A DNA stretch of 31,445 nucleotides from JAAAPF01 sp964481035 (GCA_964481035.1 CAYZSE010000017.1:1-31445); one strand, 5' to 3'; positions 1-6,642 are shown, numbered from the stretch's first letter. Numbers and translations: made by a program. Notes: generated from the letters alone by a model not told the origin.

Positions 1-253
1 TGGGCGCGTAGACGCCGATGACCATGTTGCCGGGGATCGTCTGGCCGAGCGACTTCGCACCCAGCGTGGCGCTGGCACGGGTGACGAGAGCCAAGGGGCT
101 CGCCTCGATCGCCTCCTCGGTGCGCGCAACGAGGGTGGCGTAGTCGTGGCCGGTCGGTTGGATCTCCCAGCCCGGCAGCGGTGCGAGCCCCGCGGCGGCG
201 ACGGGGCCGGCGAGCGCGGCGAGGGCTAGGGCGGCTGCGGCTCGGATGTTCAC
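1..253 (-). CDS. Exported DUF302-domain protein (3' end outside window)
   Basis: The 84 visible residues begin with a hydrophobic, Ala-rich signal peptide (about residues 1-20, ending GPVAAAG). They continue into a sequence with the look of a DUF302 domain: a stretch resembling LVARTEEAIEASPLALVTR followed by GQTIPGNMVIGVYAP. DUF302 proteins are small alpha/beta proteins of unknown biochemical role, often exported in proteobacteria. The start chosen is GTG at 253, preceded by a GGGAGAA ribosome binding site about 6 bases upstream and overlapping the doxX stop in a GTGA arrangement. That overlap makes it the last visible gene of the YHS-bufABC-doxX operon, so a periplasmic role beside the metal-binding peptide is inferred. 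The C-terminal part lies beyond position 1. Domain call is by motif resemblance only. Confidence 0.75.
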   Translation of the reverse strand, partial: MNIRAAAALALAALAGPVAAAGLAPLPGWEIQPTGHDYATLVARTEEAIEASPLALVTRASATLGAKSLGQTIPGNMVIGVYAP

Positions 254-750
254 GCGGTTCTCCCGATCAGGCGCTTGATGAGATGATCGACGGACAGCGC
301 ACCCGGGCCGAGGACGAGGACCGCGAAGAGGGTGGCGGCCCACCACATGTGCTGCCCGAACCAGGCGTCCGGGAAGACGAAGAGCTGGATGACCGCGGTC
401 ATGGCCAGCATGCCCAGCGCGCCGATCCGGGTAGCGAGCCCGAGGACGAGCATCACCGGCAGGACGTGCTCGGCGATCGCCGCCAGATGCGCCGAGAGCA
501 CGGGAAACGGCATGCCGAACTCGTGCTCGAAGAGAAAGGGCTGGCTCGGCTGCAGCGCGAAGATGTTCCAGCCTTCGACCTTGGTCCGCCCCGAGCGCCA
601 GAACACCCAGGCGACGGGCAGCCGCAGGACCAGGAGCGCCAAGGGCGTCAACCAGGCGGTGAGCTTGGCGTAGAGGGCGTCCCAGTCGCGGTAGCGATCG
701 ACAAGGGACGTGTGCGCCGAGACGCGCGGCGCCGTGGTGTCGGCCTGCAT
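250..750 (-). CDS. DoxX-family membrane protein of the bufferin operon
   Basis: A 166-residue inner-membrane protein with about four hydrophobic segments (near residues 31-52, 86-106, 108-126 and 134-152). It shows the DoxX-type pattern of an early helix, a WRSG/K-rich loop and later GLATRIGALGM. DoxX proteins are small quinone-linked or unassigned membrane proteins. In the gold-induced gigPABT cluster of Cupriavidus and in many bufferin clusters a DoxX protein (GigT) follows the DUF2282-DUF692-DUF2063 genes, exactly as here. Only 3 bases separate it from bufC, and its stop overlaps the DUF302 start. A role in redox support or quinone-linked oxidation during peptide maturation is inference. 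Confidence 0.88.
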   Translation of the reverse strand: MQADTTAPRVSAHTSLVDRYRDWDALYAKLTAWLTPLALLVLRLPVAWVFWRSGRTKVEGWNIFALQPSQPFLFEHEFGMPFPVLSAHLAAIAEHVLPVMLVLGLATRIGALGMLAMTAVIQLFVFPDAWFGQHMWWAATLFAVLVLGPGALSVDHLIKRLIGRTA

Positions 751-753
751 GGC

Positions 754-1509
754 TCAGTTCTCGCTCGTGGTGGGGAGGGGATCGTCGGCGCGCAGCGCCC
801 CGCTCGCGAGCAGCGGCGTCCAACCGGTGACGGGATCGAAGTCGGCTCGTCGAGCCCGCGCGGCGGCGACGGCCGTGGTCTCGTCGGCGCCCGCGATCAC
901 CGCCGCGGCGAAGGCGGCGGCCGCGGGCTCGAGGTCGCGGACGAGCACGCGAAGGCGCGGGCGCGTCACCAGCGCCGTCTCCACTCGGGCCTCGATGGCG
1001 CCGCGCTCGGCACCGGGCTGATGCGCCCGCCAGATGGCGACGATCGGGTGGCGCGAGGCGACGAGCCGGGCCGCGGGGTGCACGCCCCACCCGGTCGCGC
1101 CGGCCGCGAGCGCCGCCGGCTCCAGCGGTGGCGCATCGGCGGCATGAAGCGCCTCCAGCACGGCGCGCTCCAACCGGGCGACATCGCCGAGATAGGGCAC
1201 GGCCGACGCCGGCGCGAAGCCGTCGAGAAACTCTCCGAGCTCGCCGCCCAGGAGCGCCAGCGAGCGCGAGCGCGGCGGGTGCGCGGCGAGAAAGGCCCGC
1301 GCCAGCGCTGCGAAGAAGTCCTCGCCAACGAGGGCGCGGACCACCGGATAGGCGGCACCCAGCGCTCCGGCGAGGCCGTGGTGGACGTTGTTCCGATAGA
1401 CCCGAAAGCGCCGCGCCGCGGCCGCATCCAGCGCCGCCGGGGCCGCATCGCCGTCGGCGGCGGTGAGCGCCTCGGCGAAATCCCGCTGCAGCGCCGCGAG
1501 CGCGCTCAT
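754..1509 (-). CDS. bufC: BufC-like partner protein, DUF2063 (putative DNA-binding domain)
   Basis: 251 residues. The N-terminal half (about 1-95, including RRFRVYRNNVHHGLAGALGA and the FFAALARAF region) is the DUF2063 domain, named 'putative DNA-binding' in databases. It is known as the obligate partner (HvfC/BufC/GigB type) of DUF692 multinuclear iron oxidases, where it is thought to present the precursor peptide rather than bind DNA. The C-terminal half is a variable alpha/beta region. The ATG at 1509 overlaps the bufB stop (ATGA), implying translational coupling and matched amounts of enzyme and partner. A longer in-frame extension upstream lies entirely inside bufB and is rejected. Confidence 0.9.
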   Translation of the reverse strand: MSALAALQRDFAEALTAADGDAAPAALDAAAARRFRVYRNNVHHGLAGALGAAYPVVRALVGEDFFAALARAFLAAHPPRSRSLALLGGELGEFLDGFAPASAVPYLGDVARLERAVLEALHAADAPPLEPAALAAGATGWGVHPAARLVASRHPIVAIWRAHQPGAERGAIEARVETALVTRPRLRVLVRDLEPAAAAFAAAVIAGADETTAVAAARARRADFDPVTGWTPLLASGALRADDPLPTTSEN

Positions 1510-2357
1510 GCCGCCCGGCCGCGCGGCGGGGCGAAGGCCTCGAGGATGACCTCGGCCTTGTGCGCCTCCGCGAAAAGGACCGGCCAGGCCGGAACATCGT
1601 TGTCCCACTCGACGAGCGACGGCACGGGCCCGATCCGCGCGATGAGCCGGCGGAAGAGCTGCCAGACGTCGGGTTGCACGGCCCGCGCGTGGCTGTCGAT
1701 CAAGAGGCCCGGCTCGCCCTCATCCGTCTCGTAGCCGGCGAGATGGACCTCGCCGACGAGCTCGGCCGGCACCGCGTCGACATAAGCGAGCGGGTCGTAG
1801 CCGACGTTGGCCGCGCTGATCTGGATGTTGTTGACGTCGACCAGCAGCCCGCAGCCGGTCCGCTCGGCCACGGTGGCGAGGAACTCGACCTCGGGCAGGG
1901 CTGCGCCCGGAAGGCGCAGGTAGTGCGTCGGGTTCTCGATCAGGATGCGGCGCCCGATGGCGTCCTGGGTCCGCTCGATGTTGTCCGAGACCCGGCCGAG
2001 CGCCGCGGCGGTCAGCGGCACCGGCAGCAGGTCGCCGAAATAGAGGTCGCCGTGCGCCGACCAGGCGAGGTGCTCGGAGACCGAGGCCGGGCGATAGCGG
2101 TCGGTGAGGCCGCGCAGGGCGCGCAGGTGCGACGGATCAGGGGGCACGTCGCTGCCGAGGGACAGCCCCACACCGTGCAGCGACAGCGGGTAGCGCTCGC
2201 GGACGGCTTCGAGCGTCGCGTGCCGTGGCCCGCCGTCGACCATGAAATTCTCGGGGTGCACTTCGAACCAGCCGACGTCGGGCTGCTGGTCGAGGATCGC
2301 GGGTGCGTGCTCGAGCTTGAGACCGAGGCCGGCACGAGGCGGTAGCGCCCTGACCAT
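1506..2357 (-). CDS. bufB: BufB-like DUF692 multinuclear non-heme iron oxidase (MNIO)
   Basis: 283 residues, full length for the DUF692/MNIO family (TIM-barrel enzymes with two or three irons that modify Cys residues in RiPP precursors). Expected metal-ligand motifs are visible in order: SLHGVG (His about 61), SEHLAW (Glu 95/His 96), IENP (Glu 141), VDVNN (Asp 174), EVHLAG (His 205), DSHA (Asp 221/His 223) and VEWD (Glu 250). The opening RAGLGLKLEHAPAIL and WFEVHPENF are typical. Start choice: two ATGs lie six bases apart, and GGAGG abuts the first (2363) but sits six bases before the second (2357), so 2357 is preferred. It lies between the precursor gene and bufC. The likely reaction is oxidative conversion of precursor Cys into thiooxazole-type heterocycles, inferred from bufferin relatives. 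Confidence 0.93.
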   Translation of the reverse strand: MVRALPPRAGLGLKLEHAPAILDQQPDVGWFEVHPENFMVDGGPRHATLEAVRERYPLSLHGVGLSLGSDVPPDPSHLRALRGLTDRYRPASVSEHLAWSAHGDLYFGDLLPVPLTAAALGRVSDNIERTQDAIGRRILIENPTHYLRLPGAALPEVEFLATVAERTGCGLLVDVNNIQISAANVGYDPLAYVDAVPAELVGEVHLAGYETDEGEPGLLIDSHARAVQPDVWQLFRRLIARIGPVPSLVEWDNDVPAWPVLFAEAHKAEVILEAFAPPRGRAA

Positions 2358-2379
2358 CGTCATCCTCCGCTGCGCGGTC

Positions 2380-2405
2380 GCCGGCCGGCGGCGCCGCCGG
2401 CCGGC
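2380..2405. repeat. 26-bp perfect palindrome between bufA and bufB
   Basis: The 13-base half GCCGGCCGGCGGC is followed directly by its exact reverse complement. It sits 6 bases past the bufA stop and about 20 bases before the bufB ribosome binding site. In RNA it would fold into a very stable GC stem with no U tract. Such an element after a RiPP precursor could protect the 3' end of a short abundant precursor message or attenuate read-through into the enzyme genes. That role is inference. Confidence 0.8.
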
Positions 2406-2411
2406 CAGGGA

Positions 2412-2714
2412 TCAGCTCTGCTCGGGCAGGTCGCGGTCGAGCTCCTCGAGGCTGCCCTGCACCTCGCGGCCATCGGCCGTCGTGATCGTGGTCGTCTCGC
2501 AGGTGCCGGCGGGCAACAGCTTCCAGGCGTTGCCCTGGTAGTCGATGGTCGAGGTGCCGGCGCAGGTCGTCCCCGGCCCCGCGGCACAGTCGTTCTGCCC
2601 GGCGAGCGAGACGCCGTAGCACTTCTCCATGTCCTGGGCCTGGGCGCTCTGCCCGGAGGCGAGGTGAGCGGCGGCGACGAGGGCCGAGCTGACGAGGGTG
2701 GCGGTGGTCTTCAT
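2412..2714 (-). CDS. bufA1: Bufferin-type RiPP precursor, DUF2282 family (BufA1-like)
   Basis: 100 residues. An N-terminal Sec-type signal peptide (about 1-26, hydrophobic VSSALVAAAHLA, ending SAQAQ) is followed by the DUF2282 core with four Cys at 32 (EKCYGV), 43 (QNDCAAG), 51 (GTTCAGTS) and 72 (PAGTCE), plus DYQGNAW. This is the signature of bufferin precursors (GigP/BufA1). In characterised relatives some of these Cys are converted by the MNIO into thiooxazole groups and the exported product binds copper. The acidic C-tail (SLEELDRDLPEQS) is unusual-looking but not diagnostic. The ribosome binding site AGAGGAGA lies about 10 bases upstream of ATG. The gene is 37 bases downstream of the YHS gene and followed by the palindrome and bufB. 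Function is by family and context; the metal is not shown by sequence. Confidence 0.92.
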   Translation of the reverse strand: MKTTATLVSSALVAAAHLASGQSAQAQDMEKCYGVSLAGQNDCAAGPGTTCAGTSTIDYQGNAWKLLPAGTCETTTITTADGREVQGSLEELDRDLPEQS

Positions 2715-2751
2715 GCGAGGTCTCTCCTCTGGACGTGGGTATTGGTCGGGG

Positions 2752-3282
2752 TCATTCGGCGGCGCCGAGGCGAATCCCTTCGGGCGTCTCGTCCTTGAGC
2801 CGTTCGGCGGGGATGTCGGCGACGACGTTCCAGTTATGGTCGGCGGTCTCGACGAAGCCGGGAATGTTCGCCTCCCAACGCTTTTGAACCTTCTGGTTGA
2901 CGTTCAAGTAGAGCTGTCCGTCGACGATCTCCCAGACCCGCGGATCGCTGCCGACCTTCTGGCCCATCGCCAGTCCGAAGGCGCAATAGCCGCCGTAGGC
3001 GGGGGCGTACTGCTCCGGGTTCGCCTCGAACGCGGCGAGGTGCTCGGCGTTGGCGAAGCGGTAGGTGGCCCCGTCGAAGGTGGCGGTGTATTCGGCGGAA
3101 CCTTCCGTCGCCTCGCCCTGGGTGAAGTAGGCGACCGGATCGTAGCCCTGGAGGGCCAGACCGTCGGGGGCGAGGTCCTTGTCCAAGGCGCCGGCGAAGG
3201 CCGTTGCTGCACCGAGCGTCAAAAGCGCGGCAAGGGCGGCACCCTTGATCCGGGTACGCGGGGAAGAGGTCGGCTCGAGCAT
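2752..3282 (-). CDS. Exported YHS-domain protein, first gene of the bufferin operon
   Basis: 176 residues. A signal peptide (about 1-30, KGAALAALLTLGAATAFA) precedes a YHS-like domain: GYDPVAYFTQGEA, then ATFDGATYRFANAEHLAAF, NPEQYAPAYGGYCAFGLA, and YLNVNQKVQKRWE. This subgroup is usually annotated 'YHS domain-containing (seleno)protein'; the key position in GGYCA is an ordinary TGC Cys here, not UGA. YHS domains are associated with heavy-metal binding. The ATG at 3282 has a strong GGAGGAA site 8-9 bases upstream; an in-frame extension to 3429 lacks one and is rejected. Only 37 bases separate it from bufA, so it probably shares the bufferin operon promoter and acts in the periplasm. Its link to bufferin function is inference. 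Confidence 0.88.
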   Translation of the reverse strand: MLEPTSSPRTRIKGAALAALLTLGAATAFAGALDKDLAPDGLALQGYDPVAYFTQGEATEGSAEYTATFDGATYRFANAEHLAAFEANPEQYAPAYGGYCAFGLAMGQKVGSDPRVWEIVDGQLYLNVNQKVQKRWEANIPGFVETADHNWNVVADIPAERLKDETPEGIRLGAAE

Positions 3283-3294
3283 GCTCGCTTCCTC

Positions 3295-3329
3295 CGCGGA
3301 GCAGTGGCGGCGGCAAGGGGTGCTCCGCG
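3295..3329 (-). promoter_or_regulatory. Leader hairpin abutting the YHS-buf operon ribosome binding site
   Basis: A 9-bp perfect inverted repeat (CGCGGAGCA at 3295-3303 and TGCTCCGCG at 3321-3329 on the plus strand, 17-base loop) lies in the minus-strand 5' leader. Its 3' arm ends at the first G of the GGAGGAA ribosome binding site, 12 bases before the ATG at 3282. The placement fits control of translation initiation or message stability. I see no convincing sigma-70 promoter in 3283-3499. Confidence 0.5.
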
Positions 3330-3499
3330 TCGATCCCCCCGCCGATCGTCCGGGTGGCCGGCGCGACGACCCGCAAGCTAGGGGCACCGGCGCCGCGACG
3401 ACACACACAAGCCCCTGACACGCGCTCACGGCTTTGCGAGATGATGGCGAGCGGCGACCTGCGTCGGTGCACGGTCCCGTTCGGAGGAGCGATGAAGCG

Positions 3500-4255
3500 A
3501 TGATCCGCCGGCTGCTGGCAGCCTTGCTCGTGGCCGCAGGGACCGGCGCGGGCCACGCCTTCGAGGACGTCGACGGCGACGCCCTCGTCCGCGCCGTAGC
3601 CGCGGCTGCGGCCGACGGCCAATCCCGGCTCGCCTATGCCGAGCTCTGGGGGGCACTCGAGTACACGGATGCCGACCCCGACGACCCCGACGCCGTGATC
3701 CTCCTCTACAGCGGGCGGAGTCACCCGTCTTGGGACAAGGTGAGCGGCCGGCTCAACCCGGACCACGGGCCCGAAAGCTGGAACCGCGAGCACGTCTGGC
3801 CCAGGAGCCACGGCTTCACCGACGACCGCGCGCTCGCCCACAACGACCTGCACCACATCCGTGCCGCGGACGTCACCTGCAACGCCGATCGGGGCTCGCT
3901 CGACTTCGACGACGGCGGCCGCCGCTTGCGCGACTGCGCTGCGCGGCGCGACGACGACAGCTTCGAGCCGCGCGACGCGGTCAAGGGCGACGTGGCGCGG
4001 ATGCTCTTCTACATGGATGTTCGCTACAACGGCGGCGGCGGCGTGGCCGACCTGCGCCTCGTCGACGGCGATGCCACGGCCAGGAGCCCGCAGCTCGGCC
4101 ATCTCTGCACCCTGCTTCGCTGGCACGAGCGCGATCCCGTCGACGACCTCGAGCGCGGCCGCCACGCGCGCATCGTCGAGGTCCAGGGCAACCGCAACCC
4201 GTTCGTCGACGCGCCGGAGCTGGCCCCGCGCGTCTTCGGTGGCCGCTGCCCCTGA
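3500..4255 (+). CDS. Secreted endonuclease I (EndA/NucM family)
   Basis: 251 residues. A cleavable signal peptide (1-20, ending GHA) is followed by the endonuclease I fold. The His-Me finger active site is visible as NREHVWPRSHG (about 95-105), with DLHHIRAADVTCNADRG (about 116-132) carrying the conserved DLHH metal/asparagine region. LLYSGRSHPSWDK and the late HARIVEVQGNRNPFVD match the family. These enzymes degrade DNA in the periplasm or outside the cell for nutrient recovery or barrier to incoming DNA. The ATG at 3500 was chosen because GGAGGAGC lies about 10 bases upstream and the signal peptide starts right there; a frame extension to 3434 adds 22 unlikely residues. It is transcribed divergently from the bufferin operon and stands alone; no functional tie is evident. 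Confidence 0.93.
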   Translation: MIRRLLAALLVAAGTGAGHAFEDVDGDALVRAVAAAAADGQSRLAYAELWGALEYTDADPDDPDAVILLYSGRSHPSWDKVSGRLNPDHGPESWNREHVWPRSHGFTDDRALAHNDLHHIRAADVTCNADRGSLDFDDGGRRLRDCAARRDDDSFEPRDAVKGDVARMLFYMDVRYNGGGGVADLRLVDGDATARSPQLGHLCTLLRWHERDPVDDLERGRHARIVEVQGNRNPFVDAPELAPRVFGGRCP

Positions 4256-4270
4256 CGGCGATCGGCGGGC

Positions 4271-4428
4271 TCAGACGCGCAGATGGCGGTCGACCACGGA
4301 GCGGTCGCGTCGCGGCTCGTCGCTGGTGCCCGTCCAGACGACGCGGCCGCGCTCGATCACCACGTGCCGGTCGCAGAGCTGGAGCAGGGCCTCGAGGTTC
4401 TCGGCGACAACGAGGATCGCCGATGCGC
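4271..4428 (-). pseudogene. Remnant: C-terminal tail of a LivF-type ABC transporter ATPase
   Basis: About 52 codons ending at a TGA (4271-4273) read as the end of a branched-chain amino acid/urea-type ABC ATPase: ILVVAENLEALLQLCDRHVV (the switch/H-loop-distal region, normally VEQN) then IERGRVVWTGTSDE and a VVDRHLRV terminus. Everything upstream (Walker A, signature, Walker B) is missing; the frame runs into sequence that is antisense to the MlrC remnant. Tail-only survival points to a deletion or inversion breakpoint near 4416-4428. It cannot be functional. Confidence 0.72.
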
Positions 4429-4755
4429 TCGTGCAGCGCCGGGCGGCCGCCGAGCCGGATCTCGACGGCGAGGTGATGGACGCGGCGACCGCCGTGGCCG
4501 AGGCCAAGCGCCTCGCCGCCGGTCCGGGCACGGCTCCCCGTGGTCATCGGCGACACCGAGGACAACCCGGGCGGCGGCGGGTCGGGCGACACCCCGGGCC
4601 TCCTGCTGGCGCTGTCGGGCGTACGCGCCGAAGGCGGGCTGCTGGTCCACGTCGCGGACGCCGAGGTCACGCGCGCGGCCCACCAGGCAGACGTCGGCGG
4701 CCGCTTCACGGCGCGCATCGGCGGCAAGGTCGACCGTGCCTTCGGCGACCCCACT
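4416..4755 (+). pseudogene. Remnant: internal fragment of an MlrC-family (microcystinase C-like) gene
   Basis: From 4416 the plus strand reads IADALVQRRAAAEPDLDGEV, then an AVAEAKRLAAGPG motif. About 4530-4540 the reading must shift by one base to continue as PVVIGDTEDNPGGGGSGDTP, LLLALSGVRAEGGLLVHVAD and RFTARIGGKVDRAFGDP. This order matches the C-terminal MlrC domain (DTxDNPGGG is its hallmark). The N-terminal domain, the shift-free frame and the last 100 or so residues are missing, so it is a decayed fragment truncated at both ends. MlrC relatives are zinc enzymes often neighbouring branched-chain transporters, which fits the LivF remnant beside it. Confidence 0.75.
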
Positions 4756-5298
4756 CTAGCTCGGCGCTTGGACGCCGGCGTTTTCACGGTCCGATCCCGT
4801 CGGCCGAGGAGCGCGTTGGTGGCGCGCCCCCGGTACCGACCGTTCGGCCGCGGCGGCGATCTCGCGCAGCGTCTGGTCCGCCGACGCCCGGATGTCGACC
4901 GCGGCGAGGCGTGCGACGGCGGCGTCGACCGTGGGCCCGAGCGCCGGTGCCGCGCTCGCGAGCGTCGCCCCCGAGAGCGCCTGGAACACGGCGCGCGGGC
5001 TGGCGCCGCCGGTCGTGCCGGTGAGACCCGTCACGCCGAGCGAGAGGAGAAGCGTGGCGGTGACGGCGACGAGCGTGGCGTTGCGGCGGAAATAGGCCCT
5101 GAAGGCGCCCCGGTTGCGGGCGAGGTGCCAGAGCGCGATCAGGGCGAAGCCGAGGCTCAGCCACTCGTGGGAGAACCTGACGAGGCCGGCCTGCCAGTGG
5201 AGCAGGAGCATGATCCCGGTGACCGTGGAGACGAGGAAGAGGACCATCGTGACGGGCGTCACGACCTGGCGCGACAGGAGGGTCTGGAGAGCGGGCAT
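4756..5298 (-). CDS. DUF4405-like membrane protein, C-terminus probably aberrant
   Basis: 180 residues from the preferred ATG at 5298 (a GGAAA precedes it; ATG 5328 has no ribosome binding site). Visible are a first helix (TPVTMVLFLVSTVTGIMLLL), a His-containing loop (FSHEWLSLGFALIALWHLAR), and a third helix (LVAVTATLLLSLGVTGLT). This is the DUF4405 pattern of a small membrane cytochrome-like fold with paired His. A soluble part follows with ADQTLREIAAAAERSV, where relatives usually continue into a helical repeat. Here the frame instead runs through a basic, proline-rich tail (RHQRAPRPTGSDRENAG) up to the edge of the MlrC remnant, suggesting the original 3' end was lost in the same rearrangement. 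It may still be functional in the membrane part. Confidence 0.65.
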   Translation of the reverse strand: MPALQTLLSRQVVTPVTMVLFLVSTVTGIMLLLHWQAGLVRFSHEWLSLGFALIALWHLARNRGAFRAYFRRNATLVAVTATLLLSLGVTGLTGTTGGASPRAVFQALSGATLASAAPALGPTVDAAVARLAAVDIRASADQTLREIAAAAERSVPGARHQRAPRPTGSDRENAGVQAPS

Positions 5299-5375
5299 GG
5301 CTTGGTTTCCAGGTTCGACCAGGGCCATGCTGCAGAGGTGGCGTAAGCGCCCTGCGACGCCGCCGTCTCTGCCGC

Positions 5376-5392
5376 GTAACGAAGGGTAACGA
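5376..5392. promoter_or_regulatory. Tandem GTAACGA direct repeat with 10-bp phasing
   Basis: GTAACGA occurs at 5376-5382 and again at 5386-5392, so the units are one helical turn apart. They lie in the 197-bp divergent region between the DUF4405 gene and the M20 peptidase gene. Phased direct repeats of this kind are typical of OmpR-class response regulator sites. The regulator and target gene are unknown. Confidence 0.35.
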
Positions 5393-5495
5393 CGCGGTGC
5401 CTGCGGCAGCGGGCAGGCGCCGTGCGGCGTCGGGGCTCGCCGCGCCCCGGCGCTCTGCGCTACGAAGACGCTGCCTTTGCCGACGGAAGCAACCG

Positions 5496-6617
5496 ATGAC
5501 CGATGCCCGAGCGATGCTCAAGGACCTTCGGGTCTGGGTCGAGCACGAGACGCCGACCCACGACCGGGCGCGCATCGACGCGCTGTCGCGGCACATCGAG
5601 CGGCAGTTCGAGGCTGTCGGCGCGCGGTCCCAGCGTTTCCCCGGGGCGGACGGGCACGGCGACCATCTGCTCGCCGAGAGCGCCTGGGGTGACGACCGCG
5701 CGCCGCTGCTCCTGCTCTGCCACATCGACACCGTGCATCCCGTCGGCACGCTCGCGGAGAACCCGTTCCGCATCGAGGGCGACGAGGCCTACGGACCCGG
5801 CATCTACGATATGAAGGGGGGCGCCTACCTCGCCTACCACGCCTTCAAGACGATCGCGGCAGGCGCGACGGCGGGCCTGCGCAAGCTCCAGGTGCTCTAC
5901 ACCTCCGACGAGGAGGTCGGCTCGCCGACCTCGCGCGCGCTCATCGGCGAGCTCGGTGCGCCGGCGCACGCGGTGCTCGTGGTCGAGCCCGCGCGCGAGG
6001 GCGGCAAGATCGTGACCGAGCGGCGCGGCGTCGCCCGCTACGTCGTTCGCTTCCGGGGCCGGCCCGCGCACTCGGGCTCGAGGCACGCGGACGGGCGGAG
6101 CGCCGTCAAGGAGATGGCCCGCCAGATCCTCGACTGGGAAGCCATGACCGACTACGCCCGCAACCTCTCGGTGAATGTCGGCATCGTCGAGGGCGGCACC
6201 GCCTTCAACGTCGTGCCCGAGTTCGCGACGGCCTTTGTCGACATCCGCGTGCCCGATCCCGCAACGGCGGCCGAGGCCGTCGCGCGCTTCGAGGCGAGCG
6301 AGCCCTACGATCGCGACATCGAGATGACCTGGGAGGGCGGGCTCAACCGCCCGCCCTTCGCCGCCAACGAGGGCACGCGGGCCTTGTTCGAGCGCGCCGT
6401 CCCGATCGCCCGGCGCCACGGCTTCACCCTGGAGGGCATGGCCGCCGGCGGCGGCAGCGACGGCAACTTCACCTATGCCACGACACCGACGCTCGACGGC
6501 CTCGGCGTCGACGGCGACGGCGCCCACACCAAATGGGAGCACGTCCGCGTGAGCTCGCTCACCGAGCGCGGCGGGTTCCTCACCGACCTCGCGGCGGCGC
6601 TGCTCGCCGACGGCTAG
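5496..6617 (+). CDS. M20 family zinc metallopeptidase, glutamate carboxypeptidase (CPG2)-like
   Basis: 373 residues, no signal peptide, so cytoplasmic. Metal-site motifs are in order: LLLCHIDTVHPVG (His 76, Asp 78), GPGIYDMKGGAYLA (Asp 105, shared ligand), YTSDEEVGS (Glu 139/140), VVEPA (Glu 164), and GDGAHTKWEHV near the end (His about 344). The dimerisation domain starts at RGRPAHSGSRHADGRSA (His 192). CPG2-type enzymes remove C-terminal Glu or Asp-like residues from peptides or folate-type conjugates; the exact substrate cannot be read from sequence. ATG 5496 was chosen over an upstream GC-rich extension because homology starts here. The ABC exporter gene begins 54 bases after its stop, and the two may be cotranscribed. 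Confidence 0.9.
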   Translation: MTDARAMLKDLRVWVEHETPTHDRARIDALSRHIERQFEAVGARSQRFPGADGHGDHLLAESAWGDDRAPLLLLCHIDTVHPVGTLAENPFRIEGDEAYGPGIYDMKGGAYLAYHAFKTIAAGATAGLRKLQVLYTSDEEVGSPTSRALIGELGAPAHAVLVVEPAREGGKIVTERRGVARYVVRFRGRPAHSGSRHADGRSAVKEMARQILDWEAMTDYARNLSVNVGIVEGGTAFNVVPEFATAFVDIRVPDPATAAEAVARFEASEPYDRDIEMTWEGGLNRPPFAANEGTRALFERAVPIARRHGFTLEGMAAGGGSDGNFTYATTPTLDGLGVDGDGAHTKWEHVRVSSLTERGGFLTDLAAALLADG

Positions 6618-6642
6618 GCCCTACCCGACACGCGCCGTCGGC
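6606..6642. repeat. Inverted repeat spanning the stop codon of the M20 gene
   Basis: A perfect 9-bp inverted repeat, GCCGACGGC (6606-6614) and GCCGTCGGC (6634-6642), encloses the TAG at 6615-6617 in its 19-base loop. A second, overlapping pair CTAGGCC/GGCCTAG (6614-6620/6640-6646) offers an alternative fold. No U tract follows, so it is at best a weak terminator or a processing stem between the peptidase and the ABC exporter. Confidence 0.4.

Noticed and set aside
181..1734. 517-codon open frame on the plus strand
   Set aside because: It is antisense to doxX, bufC and bufB, has a low-complexity Arg/Gly-rich translation and no ribosome binding site; long antisense frames are expected at this GC content.
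2834..4165. 443-codon open frame on the minus strand
   Set aside because: It crosses the YHS gene in the wrong frame and the endonuclease gene in antisense, without family motifs.
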